DNA of 64,000 nt from Chryseobacterium sp. Leaf404 (GCF_001424145.1 NZ_LMQM01000012.1:186001-250000); one strand, 5' to 3'. Counted from the stretch's first letter, positions 1-9,426 are shown. Notes: generated by a model not told the origin, from the letters alone. A program made the numbers and translations.

Positions 1-2531
1 ATTAAAGTTGAAGTATTGATCGCTTTTTTCTCATCAGCAGAAACTTTGTATTCTGAAGCAACCATCTTCCCACTCATATCAAAAATTTCAACATTTACTT
101 TACCCATAGTGTTTTTAGGGAAGTTGATGAAGAATTCATTCTTAGCAGGGTTAGGATAGATTGAAATAGCGTTTGCTTTAACATCTTTTACTTCGCTTGT
201 AGACAATACACATTCTACAGGAACACTAAAATCTGCAAACTGATCATTAATATCAGTAGGACTTCCTGCATCAGCAATTAATCCTAATCCTCTTGCTGCG
301 AAAACATTCCAGATCATACATCTGTCTGCACCTTGTGTTGTAGCCATTTCAGCAGCAAGTATCGCATCTCGTCCACTCACAAAGTTTGGATTACAAGGCT
401 GTAATTTCAGAGCATTTGTAATCAGCTGTAATACTCTTGCACTACCGCTGGTTGTGTTTGCTGTTACGTTTGAAGAATATCCGTATTTCTCAACATACTT
501 CCAGTGAAGATCCCAAAGCATTGTTGCCCACACGAAACCTATTGAGTGTACATCAGGCACGAGCTGAAGATTAGCATTGGTATATTCCATACCGTTTGTA
601 TCGTTGTATGTGAATGCATTGATAGTGGTATTTGGAGAGTATTTTGCAGGTCTGATACCTTCTCCTGAGTTACCTTCTCCGGCAGCATAAGTCGCCATAC
701 CACGTGGCACTGAAGCATTGTCCCCAGGCTTATTTGTAAGCATTAAAGCAAAGAAGTCTGACCATCCTTCACCCATCTGCTCTTTGCTGACGGAAGATGA
801 CAAACATGTAGAACCATTACCAGTTAGACGGTTTGAAATACCATGGCCATATTCATGGATGATAATTCCGTTGTCAAAGCTTCCATCAGGTGTGATAGCT
901 GCCGCAGGGTCGTTTTTTAGAGTAACGTTCACTGTTGTATTTGCGCTGAGATGTGATTTAATATACTCACCTTCCACATTATCAATCAAAACCGAAGGGA
1001 TTGTGATGGTAGCATCTGTACCTCCCATATTTCCTATTGCAGCTGAAGTAGGTGCATTATATACAATTGCAGCAATTGCTCCTGCATTCTGGGCATTTTT
1101 TACTTTAACCACAAAATCACAGTTTCCTCTCTGGATCAAACCTATTTTACCGGTAAGAGATCCTGCCGGGATTGCGGTACAACCTTCTAACACTGAAGAT
1201 AACTTAACGTCACCAGTGGTGCCTGTTGCAGTGAGAGCCGGGCCAAACTGGGCAACACCTGCTAAGGGCTGTCTTGATACTGCCGCTGATGGAGCATTGT
1301 AGTAAAAAATCCTGTTGGTTTGAGACCATAAATACATCTGCATTCTTGGTTTTGAACCGTCAGCTGGTGTAGAAAAATTTGCATTGTTCGTTCCTCCGCC
1401 ATCTTGTGCTTCTGCCAACACATAATCATTTCCAACACCCCCTAAACCGAAATTGGTCTGCTGGAAGTTTTTTGAAGCCTCATTAAATCCAAATTTATGA
1501 AAGACATCATGCACCATATTATTTGCATAAAACAGATTGGTAATTGACGCGTTAAGATTGCTCGCAGGTGTTCCGTTGATACTGAAAGGGAAATCAAAAT
1601 TTCTCGTTGCACCTCCCTGTGCAAAAGTGGCCACCTGGTTATTGCCAGCTATATCGTCGTAAGCGTACGCATTGTTTCCTCTTGAATATGTGTAATGAGT
1701 TGTTCCGTCAAAATGCCATCCTTCGGGTGAAGAAGCTAAAATCCAGGGATTTGAAACAATAGTTCTTGCACCAAAAGTTGGTGCTTCTATTGGAAATGCA
1801 AATACATTATAAGTTGCCGGATCCGGAACTAAAAGATTGAATGAGCTTTGTTCTGCAGAACCTAAAAGCGGTCCTTCAAGTTTCTGGTGTTCAGAATGGT
1901 CATGGCTGTACGCATCATGATAAAAATTACATGAAAGATTAAGATCTTCTTTAAAAAGAACAGAACCACTGTTTGCATCAACTAAGAAATTCCAGTAACT
2001 TGGTGATGATGGATCCTGAAAAGCAATCTGATAAGCTAATTTCAGATTATTCTCGTGGTTAACATAGACTAGATTTTGCTTTACAAATTTCTTATCTTCT
2101 AAATCAGCATCTAAAGGTTTAAGAACCTCAAAATTATTAATCGCTGGATTATTAAGCTGCGCGGCAACCGTACCTAGTGCCTTTGCAACGGTAACGGATG
2201 GGATGTTTGAAGTAGCTACTCCATAATTTTTAACAAAAGTATCATTAAAGTAGACAACCTTACCATCTTTTACCAGAGCCGAACCAACAGAGTTCATTAC
2301 CGGCAAACCTTTATACAATTGCTGAAATTTGATAATATCTCCCTGCATCGATGTAGAATGATCTACAACGTCTATTGCAAGATCATTAAGATCTGCTTTC
2401 TTATAATCACGTATTGAATTCTGTGAAATATAATTACTGATTAGCTGCTTATGATCCTGCCCGTACACATTTGATACAGAACTTACAGATAACGCAACAG
2501 CAAACAAAAGAGGTAGAGTTAGCTTTTTCAT
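1..2531 (-). CDS. Secreted M36 (fungalysin-like) metalloprotease with T9SS type A tail, 3' end cut by window edge
   Basis: Extracellular zinc endopeptidase, read through to the left edge without a stop (about 843 codons visible). The start ATG at 2531 opens a signal peptide (MKKLTLPLLFAVALS..., cleavage near NVYGQ). Residues ~25-150 resemble an FTP propeptide. A PA-domain-like stretch directly precedes the zinc motif HEYGHGISNR (HEXXH at residues 559-563), and GEGWSDFF about 25 residues later supplies the third ligand Glu; this is the M36 layout. The end (SIYPNPAKNEFFIN..., IFDMSGKMV) is a type A T9SS sorting domain, so the protein should be exported and probably anchored or released by the T9SS. 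A TAnnTTTG box lies just upstream. The final few residues lie outside the window. The family call is firm; the substrate is unknown. Confidence 0.9.
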   Translation of the reverse strand, partial: MKKLTLPLLFAVALSVSSVSNVYGQDHKQLISNYISQNSIRDYKKADLNDLAIDVVDHSTSMQGDIIKFQQLYKGLPVMNSVGSALVKDGKVVYFNDTFVKNYGVATSNIPSVTVAKALGTVAAQLNNPAINNFEVLKPLDADLEDKKFVKQNLVYVNHENNLKLAYQIAFQDPSSPSYWNFLVDANSGSVLFKEDLNLSCNFYHDAYSHDHSEHQKLEGPLLGSAEQSSFNLLVPDPATYNVFAFPIEAPTFGARTIVSNPWILASSPEGWHFDGTTHYTYSRGNNAYAYDDIAGNNQVATFAQGGATRNFDFPFSINGTPASNLNASITNLFYANNMVHDVFHKFGFNEASKNFQQTNFGLGGVGNDYVLAEAQDGGGTNNANFSTPADGSKPRMQMYLWSQTNRIFYYNAPSAAVSRQPLAGVAQFGPALTATGTTGDVKLSSVLEGCTAIPAGSLTGKIGLIQRGNCDFVVKVKNAQNAGAIAAIVYNAPTSAAIGNMGGTDATITIPSVLIDNVEGEYIKSHLSANTTVNVTLKNDPAAAITPDGSFDNGIIIHEYGHGISNRLTGNGSTCLSSSVSKEQMGEGWSDFFALMLTNKPGDNASVPRGMATYAAGEGNSGEGIRPAKYSPNTTINAFTYNDTNGMEYTNANLQLVPDVHSIGFVWATMLWDLHWKYVEKYGYSSNVTANTTSGSARVLQLITNALKLQPCNPNFVSGRDAILAAEMATTQGADRCMIWNVFAARGLGLIADAGSPTDINDQFADFSVPVECVLSTSEVKDVKANAISIYPNPAKNEFFINFPKNTMGKVNVEIFDMSGKMVASEYKVSADEKKAINTSTL

Positions 2532-2548
2532 ATTGATTCTTAAAGGGC

Positions 2549-2556
2549 CAAATTTA
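2549..2556 (-). promoter_or_regulatory. -7 promoter box for the M36 protease
   Basis: Minus-strand TAAATTTG matches the Bacteroidota -7 consensus TAnnTTTG, with 17 nt between it and the ATG. No clear -33 TTTG is visible at the usual distance. Confidence 0.35.
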
Positions 2557-2680
2557 CAAATAATAATCATATTAATATTACTTTTACTTAATATTTAATA
2601 ATATTTTTTTCATCACCATTAGCAACTCTTTAATTACTGAATTACATTTGAATATTACATGAATTAACCATCGCAAACAA

Positions 2681-2708
2681 AAAAAACCATCCTCATAAAG
2701 GATGGTTT
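2681..2708 (-). terminator. Rho-independent terminator of rpsA
   Basis: A perfect 10-bp stem (2684-2693 with 2699-2708, CATAA loop) is followed on the minus strand by a U run. It lies 25 nt after the rpsA stop. Confidence 0.85.
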
Positions 2709-2732
2709 AGTTTATAGAAATATGAGAAAAGA

Positions 2733-4541
2733 TTATTTACCTCCTTCCATTTTCTTTTTCAATTCAGCCAATACATCAATATCACCTAAGGTTGATCTTT
2801 CTTCGATATTGTTTGAAGAAGACATGTTATTGTTGTTATTAGATCTGTTGTTAGATGCTTCTCTTGCATTCTTTTTCTCTTCGTCTCTGAAGATTCCTGT
2901 GTGAGAAACTACTACTCTCTTGAACTCTTTGTTGAATTCGATTACTTTGAACTCAGCAGTTTCACCTTTCTTGATTTTAGATCCGTCTTCCTTCTCTAAT
3001 AATCTTGATGGACAGAATGCTTCTACTTCAGCATCTTCGAATTGTACAGAAGCACCTTTATCGTGTACTTCTACAGCAGATCCTGTGTGTACAGTTCCTT
3101 CAGCATATTTAGTTTCAAATTTATCCCATGGGTTTTCTGTCAATTGCTTGTGACCTAGAGATAATCTTCTAGCCTGGATGTCTAGCTCAAGAACTACCAC
3201 ATTCAATTTATCACCTACTGCACAGAATTCTGATGGATGCTTGATTTTCTTAGTCCAAGAAAGATCAGAGATATAGATTAATCCGTCGATACCTTCTTCT
3301 AATTCTACGAATACACCGAAGTTTGTAAAGTTTCTTACAGTTCCAACGTGCTCAGAACCTACCGGATATTTAGCTTCGATATTTTCCCATGGATCTTTAG
3401 ATAACTGTTTCATACCTAAAGAGATTTTTCTGTCTTCTCTGTCTAAAGTAAGTACTTCAGCTTCCACTTCGTCACCTACTTTTACGAAATCTCCTGCGCT
3501 TCTCAAGTGAGTAGACCAAGACATTTCAGAAACGTGAATTAATCCTTCCACACCTGGAGCGATCTCAACGAATGCACCATAGTCTGCAAGAACTACTACT
3601 TTTCCTTTTACTTTATCACCAACTTTCATGTCAGCAGAAAGAGCATCCCAAGGATGAGCTTCTAATTGCTTCATACCCAACTGGATTCTGGTCTTCTCGT
3701 CATCAAAGTCAAGGATAACCACTTTCACAGTCTGTCCGTCTTCTAAGATTTCAGATGGATGGTTCACTCTAGACCAAGAAAGGTCTGTAATGTGGATCAA
3801 TCCGTCTACACCACCAAGATCTACGAATACACCGTAAGAAGTAATATTCTTAACAGTACCTTCAAGAACCTGACCTTTTTCAAGCTGTGCGATGATTTCT
3901 TTTTTCTGACCTTCGATATCTGCTTCGATCAATGCTTTGTGAGATACAACTACGTTTTTGAACTCAGGGTTGATTTTCACAACTTTGAACTCCATAGTTT
4001 TTCCTACGAACTGATCGTAATCTTTAATTGGCTTAACGTCGATTTGAGAACCTGGTAAGAATGCTTCGATACCGTGAACATCAACGATCATACCTCCTTT
4101 AGTTCTTGATTTTACAAAACCGTTAACGATTTCTCCAGTTTCGTGAAGTTCGTTTACTCTATCCCAAGCTTTAAGCGTTCTAGCTTTTTTGTGAGATAAC
4201 TGCAACTGACCAGTTTTGTCTTCTCTTCTGTCTACCATTACTTCTACATCATCCCCTACTTTAAGGCCTGGGTTGTAACGGAATTCGTTAAGAGAAATAA
4301 CACCTTCAGATTTGAAATCGATGTCTACGATAGCTTCTTTGTCTGTCAATCTTACAACTTTACCTGTGATAACGTCGTTATCATTTAAGCTGCTAAGAGA
4401 TCCGTTATAGATTTCTTCAAGATCGCTTTTTTCTTTTCTAGCATCTGCATCAAGACCAGATTCGAAAGAATCCCAGTCAAATTGTTCTGGTGCTACGTTT
4501 TGGTTAAGAATAACCTCTGCTGAATTTGTCTCTTTTGACAT
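2733..4541 (-). CDS. rpsA: 30S ribosomal protein S1
   Basis: 602 residues with about six consecutive S1/OB-fold RNA-binding repeats (roughly residues 54-115, 137-203, 223-291, 308-377, 395-464 and 479-545), each with the pattern G-x-V-x-x-I/F-x-x-Y/F-G-x-F-V-D/E (e.g. GTVKNITSYGVFVDLG). S1 holds mRNA on the 30S subunit. The acidic N-terminus and an Asn/Ser-rich linker before the last helix (LGDIDVLAELKKKMEGG) are the lineage-typical ends. The length suits Bacteroidota S1. Monocistronic: its own promoter box lies ~125 nt upstream and a strong terminator follows. S1 matters here because genes in this window lack Shine-Dalgarno sequences. Confidence 0.97.
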   Translation of the reverse strand: MSKETNSAEVILNQNVAPEQFDWDSFESGLDADARKEKSDLEEIYNGSLSSLNDNDVITGKVVRLTDKEAIVDIDFKSEGVISLNEFRYNPGLKVGDDVEVMVDRREDKTGQLQLSHKKARTLKAWDRVNELHETGEIVNGFVKSRTKGGMIVDVHGIEAFLPGSQIDVKPIKDYDQFVGKTMEFKVVKINPEFKNVVVSHKALIEADIEGQKKEIIAQLEKGQVLEGTVKNITSYGVFVDLGGVDGLIHITDLSWSRVNHPSEILEDGQTVKVVILDFDDEKTRIQLGMKQLEAHPWDALSADMKVGDKVKGKVVVLADYGAFVEIAPGVEGLIHVSEMSWSTHLRSAGDFVKVGDEVEAEVLTLDREDRKISLGMKQLSKDPWENIEAKYPVGSEHVGTVRNFTNFGVFVELEEGIDGLIYISDLSWTKKIKHPSEFCAVGDKLNVVVLELDIQARRLSLGHKQLTENPWDKFETKYAEGTVHTGSAVEVHDKGASVQFEDAEVEAFCPSRLLEKEDGSKIKKGETAEFKVIEFNKEFKRVVVSHTGIFRDEEKKNAREASNNRSNNNNNMSSSNNIEERSTLGDIDVLAELKKKMEGGK

Positions 4542-4664
4542 TTTCTAATAAAATTTGTATTCCTATTCTTACAGACCTCGGCTTTGCTGTGAATCCTGAA
4601 AAATATGGAAGTTGTTAATTGCTAATGTTTTACTTCGCCGAAAGTACGTCCACAAAAGTGAGTG

Positions 4665-4672
4665 CAAAAGTA
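4665..4672 (-). promoter_or_regulatory. -7 promoter box for rpsA
   Basis: Minus-strand TACTTTTG fits TAnnTTTG exactly. It implies a 5' leader of over 100 nt, the longest seen in the window, which could host autoregulation of S1. The -33 element is not clear. Confidence 0.4.
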
Positions 4673-4734
4673 CGAAAAAAAATTAATTATTTTTTAAAAA
4701 GTTCAAAACATTTTAATTGATAATAATATTCATT

Positions 4735-4769
4735 TGAAAAAAAATGAAGCTACCAGAAAGCAGCTTCAT
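4735..4769 (-). terminator. Terminator of the VGIGT paralogue cluster
   Basis: An 8-bp stem (4744-4751 with 4762-4769) is followed by a U run on the minus strand, 25 nt after the stop of the last paralogue. Confidence 0.75.
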
Positions 4770-4794
4770 CCAAAGTAAAAGTTTGAAATGAAAA

Positions 4795-5628
4795 TTAATT
4801 TAGAGATTCCACAATTGTGGTATTTAAGGAGATTTTAGACATAAAGTTGCTCATATTATCACAAGCAGGATTTCCAGAATTTGAACTTTCTGCAACGCCA
4901 CCATAAATTATTTTTTGGGTAGCGCTACCTGAACTTGATGATATATTCCTTGCCATTACTTTGATGGTGTGACTTCCTGTACTTAAATTATTTACCACAC
5001 CATTAAGTACAAATTTGTGCCATGAGCAGGTGAAATCTTCTTTCTGCTTGTGGTATTTTCTCACCACCACCAGTTTATCATCCACAAAAATTCCGATAGC
5101 GTACTGAAAGAAAGAATCTACAGATCTGTCCAGCTGAGCCATACCTTCCAGCGTGAAAGCAAATGCATTATTAGCTCTGGTAAATGTTTTTGTATCTGTA
5201 ATTCCCAGTGAAGTCCAGTTGGCAGTACCGCTTCCCAATGCGATTGCTCCCGCCGTAAACCCTGTAACACTTATATTACCCGGAGAAGAGACGGAACTTG
5301 TGTTCACTAAATCTAATTTAGACAAAATTTGATCTTTAGTAAAAAGTGCGTTCCATTTGCCATCATCAAAATAAGCCACTGTTTCTGGTAAAGTTGTTGT
5401 GGGATTAGTATTGAATAATATGCTGCCGTTTTGTGGTAATGCGACTGTAGTAACATCTGCATTTGATGAAAGACCAATTCTTGGCAGTAAAACACCTTTT
5501 TTTTCAGCATCAAGTTTTAAGATTGCTGTTTCGTCTAAGATGGGTTCGGGTTTATCCGTCATCACAACCTGTGACAACATCACGCCGGGAAAAAAAGCTG
5601 ATGCTATGATTTTAAATATATTTTTCAT
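4795..5628 (-). CDS. Secreted protein, third of three tandem VGIGT-type paralogues
   Basis: 277 residues with a signal peptide (MKNIFKIIASAFFPGVMLSQ). The N-terminal module (PEPILDETAILKLDAEKKGVLLPRIGL) corresponds to the 'VGIGT-x-P-x-x-S-A-x-L-D-V-x-S-x-x-K-G-x-L-x-P' segment found in many Bacteroidota secreted and tail-fibre-like proteins, followed by YFDDGKWNALF in place of the usual YWDGTKWxxL. The C-terminal half (ALTLEGMAQLD-like segment, AIGIFVDDKLVVVRKY, VNNLSTGSHTIKVMARN) is shared with the two upstream genes. No T9SS tail or lipobox is seen. It lies 8 nt after its upstream paralogue, so they are probably co-transcribed. Function unknown; a beta-rich surface or extracellular protein is inferred. 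Confidence 0.75.
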   Translation of the reverse strand: MKNIFKIIASAFFPGVMLSQVVMTDKPEPILDETAILKLDAEKKGVLLPRIGLSSNADVTTVALPQNGSILFNTNPTTTLPETVAYFDDGKWNALFTKDQILSKLDLVNTSSVSSPGNISVTGFTAGAIALGSGTANWTSLGITDTKTFTRANNAFAFTLEGMAQLDRSVDSFFQYAIGIFVDDKLVVVRKYHKQKEDFTCSWHKFVLNGVVNNLSTGSHTIKVMARNISSSSGSATQKIIYGGVAESSNSGNPACDNMSNFMSKISLNTTIVESLN

Positions 5629-5636
5629 CTTTAATT

Positions 5637-6476
5637 TTAATAAGGTAATGGTTGGTTTATGAGCACGATGGCACTGATTCTTGCTTCATCATCTGAAATA
5701 TTGGTGCAGCTGGCACCTTTTTTTCCATAACTGATTGTAGTGGAGGTAGTACTTGATCTGTTCATCACTGCAAGTTTAATGGTGTGGTTTCCCACCGTAA
5801 GATCATCTACAAGACCGGTAATGGTAAATTCTTGAAAAGCACACGTATTATCAACATTTAAGGAAGCAGACTTGGAAGAAATCAGTTTATCATCTACAAA
5901 TATCCCTAAACCATAGGTTACGCTGGCGCTGCTCGAGGAAGCGTTATTCAGCTGCAGCATTCCGGTAAATGTAACAACGGCGTTGTTTTCCGGTCTTTCA
6001 ATGGAAAACACTAATGGTGTTGGATCTGTAACTTCTACCCAAGATGATACAAGAGGTTTATCTTTTTCAAAATGACCTACAGAATCAGCGTCAGACGGAT
6101 AATTGTTTGTAGAAACTCCGGAATATATTTTAGAATAATATTTGGTAATTCCCAGCAAAAGATTAATATTGGCAGAATTAAAATAAAAAATCCATTTTGT
6201 GCCGTCCCAATAATAGAGACCTTTCCCTCCCGGAAAAGCAGCGTTGGTGTTATAAACAAGTAAAGAAACCGTAGGTTTCGCTGCCATAAAGCTGTAATCT
6301 GAAATATTATCTTTATTCAGAGAAATCTTGGGAATCATTAAGCTTCTGTCGGAAGTTACGAGATCAAGAATGGCAGAAGAATCCGGCGATGCTGTACCAA
6401 TCCCCACCGAACCGCTTTGTGCAAAGCTGTTTACTCCTATCACTAATAAGAGTGATTTTAGAAAAATTTTTTTCAT
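5637..6476 (-). CDS. Secreted protein, second VGIGT-type paralogue
   Basis: 279 residues from the ATG at 6476, chosen because it opens a signal peptide (MKKIFLKSLLLVIGVNSFAQ) directly before SGSVGIGTASPDSSAILDL. A longer open frame exists but its extra 21 codons are the tail of the upstream paralogue read in another frame. Further landmarks are YYWDGTKWIFYF and a C-terminal GLGIFVDDKLISSKS ... VDDLTVGNHTIKLAVMNRSS module. It begins 10 nt after the full-length stop of the upstream paralogue and ends 8 nt before the next, so the three look like one operon made by tandem duplication. Function unknown. Confidence 0.75.
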   Translation of the reverse strand: MKKIFLKSLLLVIGVNSFAQSGSVGIGTASPDSSAILDLVTSDRSLMIPKISLNKDNISDYSFMAAKPTVSLLVYNTNAAFPGGKGLYYWDGTKWIFYFNSANINLLLGITKYYSKIYSGVSTNNYPSDADSVGHFEKDKPLVSSWVEVTDPTPLVFSIERPENNAVVTFTGMLQLNNASSSSASVTYGLGIFVDDKLISSKSASLNVDNTCAFQEFTITGLVDDLTVGNHTIKLAVMNRSSTTSTTISYGKKGASCTNISDDEARISAIVLINQPLPY

Positions 6477-6486
6477 GATTGGTATT

Positions 6487-7293
6487 TTATGACTTTTCTG
6501 TAAGCTTAATAAACATGTTAATCTTAGACATATCTGCATTTACTGATGCTGATGCGGCACCACCAAACTTTCATAAGGAGGCATTGGTGTAATTGTTTAC
6601 ACGCATTGTAACGTAGGTTTTTACTTCGTGGCTGCCTACACTCAGGTTTTTAAAAAGTGTGTTGTTCGAGAAAAAGTCATACTGATTTGACCTTCCATAG
6701 TTGGTAGAATAGTTTCGCACACCTTTAAGCTGCCCATCCACAAAAATCCCAATAGCGTAAGTGTACGTTTTGGTGGCGTCAATATTGCTGTTATTTGCCT
6801 GTACCATGCCTTCTGTAATCACGAAGACACTGTTATTGGCCTGTGTAATATTAATTGTTTTTGAGAGACCTGGTACAAATGTCCAAATGGTGCCGGGCGC
6901 TGAATTTTCGGCATAATTCACAGCACCGGCTAATGTAGAAAGATCAACGGGAGAAGAATTGGAGGTACTGTAAGAGATAGTAAGCCCTAAAACAGAATAG
7001 ACATTACGTGAATCTACCAGCTCATTCCATTTTGCACCGTCCCAGAAAGTAAAACCTTCTTTTCCCGCGGCTTTATTATAGGCTAAAAGACCATAAGCAG
7101 GCGCGGTGACAGGTGCCGGAAGTGATAGACTGGGGACTGTAAGATTAGGGAGCAGAACTCCTTTATTGGTAGATTCAACTTTCAGGAGAACGTTATCTTC
7201 CACCGAGGTAGTTCCTATTCCCACTTGCGAGAAGAGCTTCTGACTGGGCACAACAAAACAACCCAGCACTGCTAAATAGAGCATTTTTTTCAT
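6487..7293 (-). pseudogene. Secreted VGIGT-type paralogue interrupted by in-frame TGA
   Basis: The start at 7293 gives a signal peptide (MKKMLYLAVLGCFVVPSQKLFSQ), VGIGTTSVEDNVLLKVES, FTFWDGAKWNELV and AIGIFVDGQLKGVRNY ... NLSVGSHEVKTYVTMR, matching its two downstream paralogues. The open frame stops at a TGA (6571-6573) after 240 residues. Translation past that TGA in the same frame gives KFGGAASASV...DMSKINMFIKL, which aligns with the ends of both paralogues (YGGVAESS...MSKISL), up to a TAA at 6487-6489. The full-length product would be 268 residues plus the TGA codon, close to 277 and 279. So this is a recent nonsense mutation, a base-call error, or readthrough. A stable 240-residue product is also possible. 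Confidence 0.65.
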
Positions 7294-7443
7294 CTTGGTA
7301 TTTTTAAGTGTTTTTGACTTGTTGTGTGTGTACAGATATAATCACTTAAAACTAACCAACTTTCATTTTATAGAAAATTTCTATGAAAAACTTTGAAAAC
7401 GTAATATTTAATTCAGTTTAAAACCAGAATAAGTTGAAAAAAT

Positions 7444-8166
7444 TCACTCATGAGTTTTTGTAGATTCTAAAATGAGCGCATTGATTTTTGATAATTCAGT
7501 ATCGGTAAAATCACGCCACTTTCCTACAGGTACATCAAGAGAAATATTCATAATCCTGATGCGTTTCAGTTTTTTTACTTCGTAACCCAGATATTCGCAC
7601 ATTCTTCTGATCTGTCTGTTTAAGCCCTGTGTAAGAATTATTCTGAAATGCATATCGTCAATTTTTTCCACCTCACACTTCTTGGTTACCGTATCCAAAA
7701 TAGGAACTCCATTGCGCATTTTATCCACAAATCTGGGAGTAATTGGTTTATCAAGTCTTACGATGTACTCTTTTTCGTGGTTGTTTTTTGACCGGAGAAT
7801 TTTGTTTACGATATCACCGTCACTGGTAAGAAATATCAAACCTTCGCTGTCTTTATCAAGTCTCCCAATTGGGAAAATTCTTCGCGGATAATTTATAAAA
7901 TCTATGATATTATTCTTCTCACGTTTAGAATCTGTGGTGCAGACGATCCCGCGAGGCTTATTAAAGGCAATGTAGACTGGCTTTTCTTCGGATTCACGGA
8001 TGGGTTTGCCATCCACTTCAATCTGATCTTCGTCTGAAACTTTGGTTCCCAGCTCAGGAATCTGACCGTTAATTTTAATTCTGCCCTCTTCCAAAAGTTT
8101 ATCTGCAGCTCTTCTGGAGCAATAACCTACTTCCGAAAGATATTTATTGATACGTGTTTTTTCCAT
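7444..8166 (-). CDS. rluF: 23S rRNA pseudouridine synthase RluF-like
   Basis: 240 residues. An N-terminal S4 RNA-binding domain (residues 4-60: RINKYLSEVGYCSRRAADKL) is followed by a RsuA-family pseudouridine synthase domain with catalytic Asp104 in GRLDKDSEGLIFLTSDGD and the late motif LTQGLNRQIRRMCEYLGYEV. Closeness to Escherichia coli RluF (NDHEKEY, GVPILDTVTKKC, RIMNxSL, PxGxWRDxTDxEL), which modifies U2604 of 23S rRNA, favours RluF over RluB or RluE. It lacks the long basic C-terminal tail of the E. coli enzyme. It begins 4 nt after the preceding outer-membrane gene, so it is probably the last gene of the truB transcript. Confidence 0.88.
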   Translation of the reverse strand: MEKTRINKYLSEVGYCSRRAADKLLEEGRIKINGQIPELGTKVSDEDQIEVDGKPIRESEEKPVYIAFNKPRGIVCTTDSKREKNNIIDFINYPRRIFPIGRLDKDSEGLIFLTSDGDIVNKILRSKNNHEKEYIVRLDKPITPRFVDKMRNGVPILDTVTKKCEVEKIDDMHFRIILTQGLNRQIRRMCEYLGYEVKKLKRIRIMNISLDVPVGKWRDFTDTELSKINALILESTKTHE

Positions 8167-8170
8167 TTTT

Positions 8171-8731
8171 TTAAAGTTTCCTGTTTGAGAAAAATGCGAT
8201 GCCGTATGAAAATCCTACAAATAATGTACTGTTCCCGTCAAAATTCTGAACTTCAAGATTAATCTGAAACTTGTTTCCGACATTTTGTGTGATCGGTTCG
8301 AAAAATCCTACAGAAAATCCTGCAAGAACTGCATTTTTTGAAGCCGTGTTGTTAATTTGTTTTCCAAAATTTGCAGAAATATAGGTAAATTCTTCATCTT
8401 TTGGGTTACTGACAATAAAAAATGGCTGAAACGTCCAGTACAAAACATGAAAATTTGGATCTACATAACTGTATCTAAAACCTGTAGCTAAGGCAAACCA
8501 ATCCAGAGGTTGATATCCTGCCTGTGCTGCAAAACCATAATTGAATTTTCCCGGATCTAAATTTTGCCTCTCATATTCGTCACTTACCTGACTGTCTTTA
8601 ATCATCGCCGCTACATCAAAACCTACATTTGCTTCCATTACTCCGAACAGTCCCAGCTTATTAGAATTTTCCTGAGAAAATGTTTTCAGCGATAAAATAA
8701 CAAAAAATAGTGACCACAAACTCCTGATCAT
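8171..8731 (-). CDS. Small outer-membrane beta-barrel-like protein
   Basis: 186 residues with a signal peptide ([20 protein letters not shown]). The rest has alternating hydrophobic strands (NYGFAAQAGYQPLDWFALATGFRYSY, TYISANFGKQIN, NAVLAGFSVGFFEPI) ending in FVGFSYGIAFFSNRKL, as in 8-stranded porin-like barrels. Its ATG overlaps the truB stop (ATGA), so it is translationally coupled to truB, and rluF follows after 4 nt. I recognise no named family; an outer-membrane location is inferred from the strand pattern. Confidence 0.75.
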   Translation of the reverse strand: MIRSLWSLFFVILSLKTFSQENSNKLGLFGVMEANVGFDVAAMIKDSQVSDEYERQNLDPGKFNYGFAAQAGYQPLDWFALATGFRYSYVDPNFHVLYWTFQPFFIVSNPKDEEFTYISANFGKQINNTASKNAVLAGFSVGFFEPITQNVGNKFQINLEVQNFDGNSTLFVGFSYGIAFFSNRKL

Positions 8732-9426
8732 AAATTTTCAAATCTGTAATCGTTATTTAGAAATTCTGTGGTTGCGTCCTGCACACTGTAATCTCCTATT
8801 TTTGTTCTCCGCAACTGTGTAAGATACGCTCCTACCCCCAATTCCTGACCGATATCGTGGGCTAAACTTCGTATATAAGTTCCTTTTGAGCACCCTACAA
8901 CAAAACTGATGAGCGGAAAATTAATTTCAACATCTTTAATGTAATGAATCGTTGTTTTTCTGGGTTTCATCTCCACTTCCGTCCCGGCTCTTGCGAGATT
9001 GTAAGCTCTTGCTCCTTCAATTTTGATAGCCGAAAAAACGGGTGGTTTCTGGTCTATTTCTCCTAAAAATTTTTCCAGAGCATTTTTCACGTGATCTTCT
9101 GTAACTTCTGAAAAATCCTGGTGAAGAATCTCGGGTTTTTCTGTGTCGTAGGATTCGGTCTGAACGCCGATCTTAATTTCTGTCCAGTATTCTTTAGGTG
9201 CATCCTGAATTTCAGGGATTTTTTTGGTAAATTTTCCTGTGCAAACGATTAATAAACCAGTTGCTCTTGGATCTAAAGTTCCGGCATGCCCGATTTTAAA
9301 TTTTTTCGGAAGATCAAATTCCCGTTTAAGTTTATATTTCAACTTATTTACAGCCTGAAAGGAGGTCCAGTCCAGCGGTTTGTCGAGGAGAAAGATTTGT
9401 CCGGATTGTAGTTGTTCGGCGGTCAT
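8728..9426 (-). CDS. truB: tRNA pseudouridine(55) synthase TruB
   Basis: 232 residues from the ATG at 9426. Catalytic Asp52 lies in [14 protein letters not shown]; other motifs are [18 protein letters not shown] at the N-terminus, [22 protein letters not shown] and [15 protein letters not shown]. The enzyme makes pseudouridine 55 in the T-loop of tRNAs. The open frame extends 15 codons upstream (IAHYPLPIIITHKK), but that stretch is the translation of an intergenic repeat tract, so the downstream ATG is preferred. It follows uppP on the same strand and overlaps the next gene by 4 nt. Confidence 0.95.
   Translation of the reverse strand: MTAEQLQSGQIFLLDKPLDWTSFQAVNKLKYKLKREFDLPKKFKIGHAGTLDPRATGLLIVCTGKFTKKIPEIQDAPKEYWTEIKIGVQTESYDTEKPEILHQDFSEVTEDHVKNALEKFLGEIDQKPPVFSAIKIEGARAYNLARAGTEVEMKPRKTTIHYIKDVEINFPLISFVVGCSKGTYIRSLAHDIGQELGVGAYLTQLRRTKIGDYSVQDATTEFLNNDYRFENL

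Noticed and set aside
718..1302. 194-codon plus-strand ORF
   Set aside because: It lies antisense to the M36 protease; the opposite frame carries HEYGHG and the sorting domain, and this frame shows no family features.
3759..4058. 99-codon plus-strand ORF inside rpsA
   Set aside because: Antisense shadow of S1 repeats, low complexity.
6571..6573. Selenocysteine at the TGA
   Set aside because: No SECIS-like hairpin evident after it and the aligned paralogue positions do not have cysteine; nonsense mutation or sequence error is simpler.
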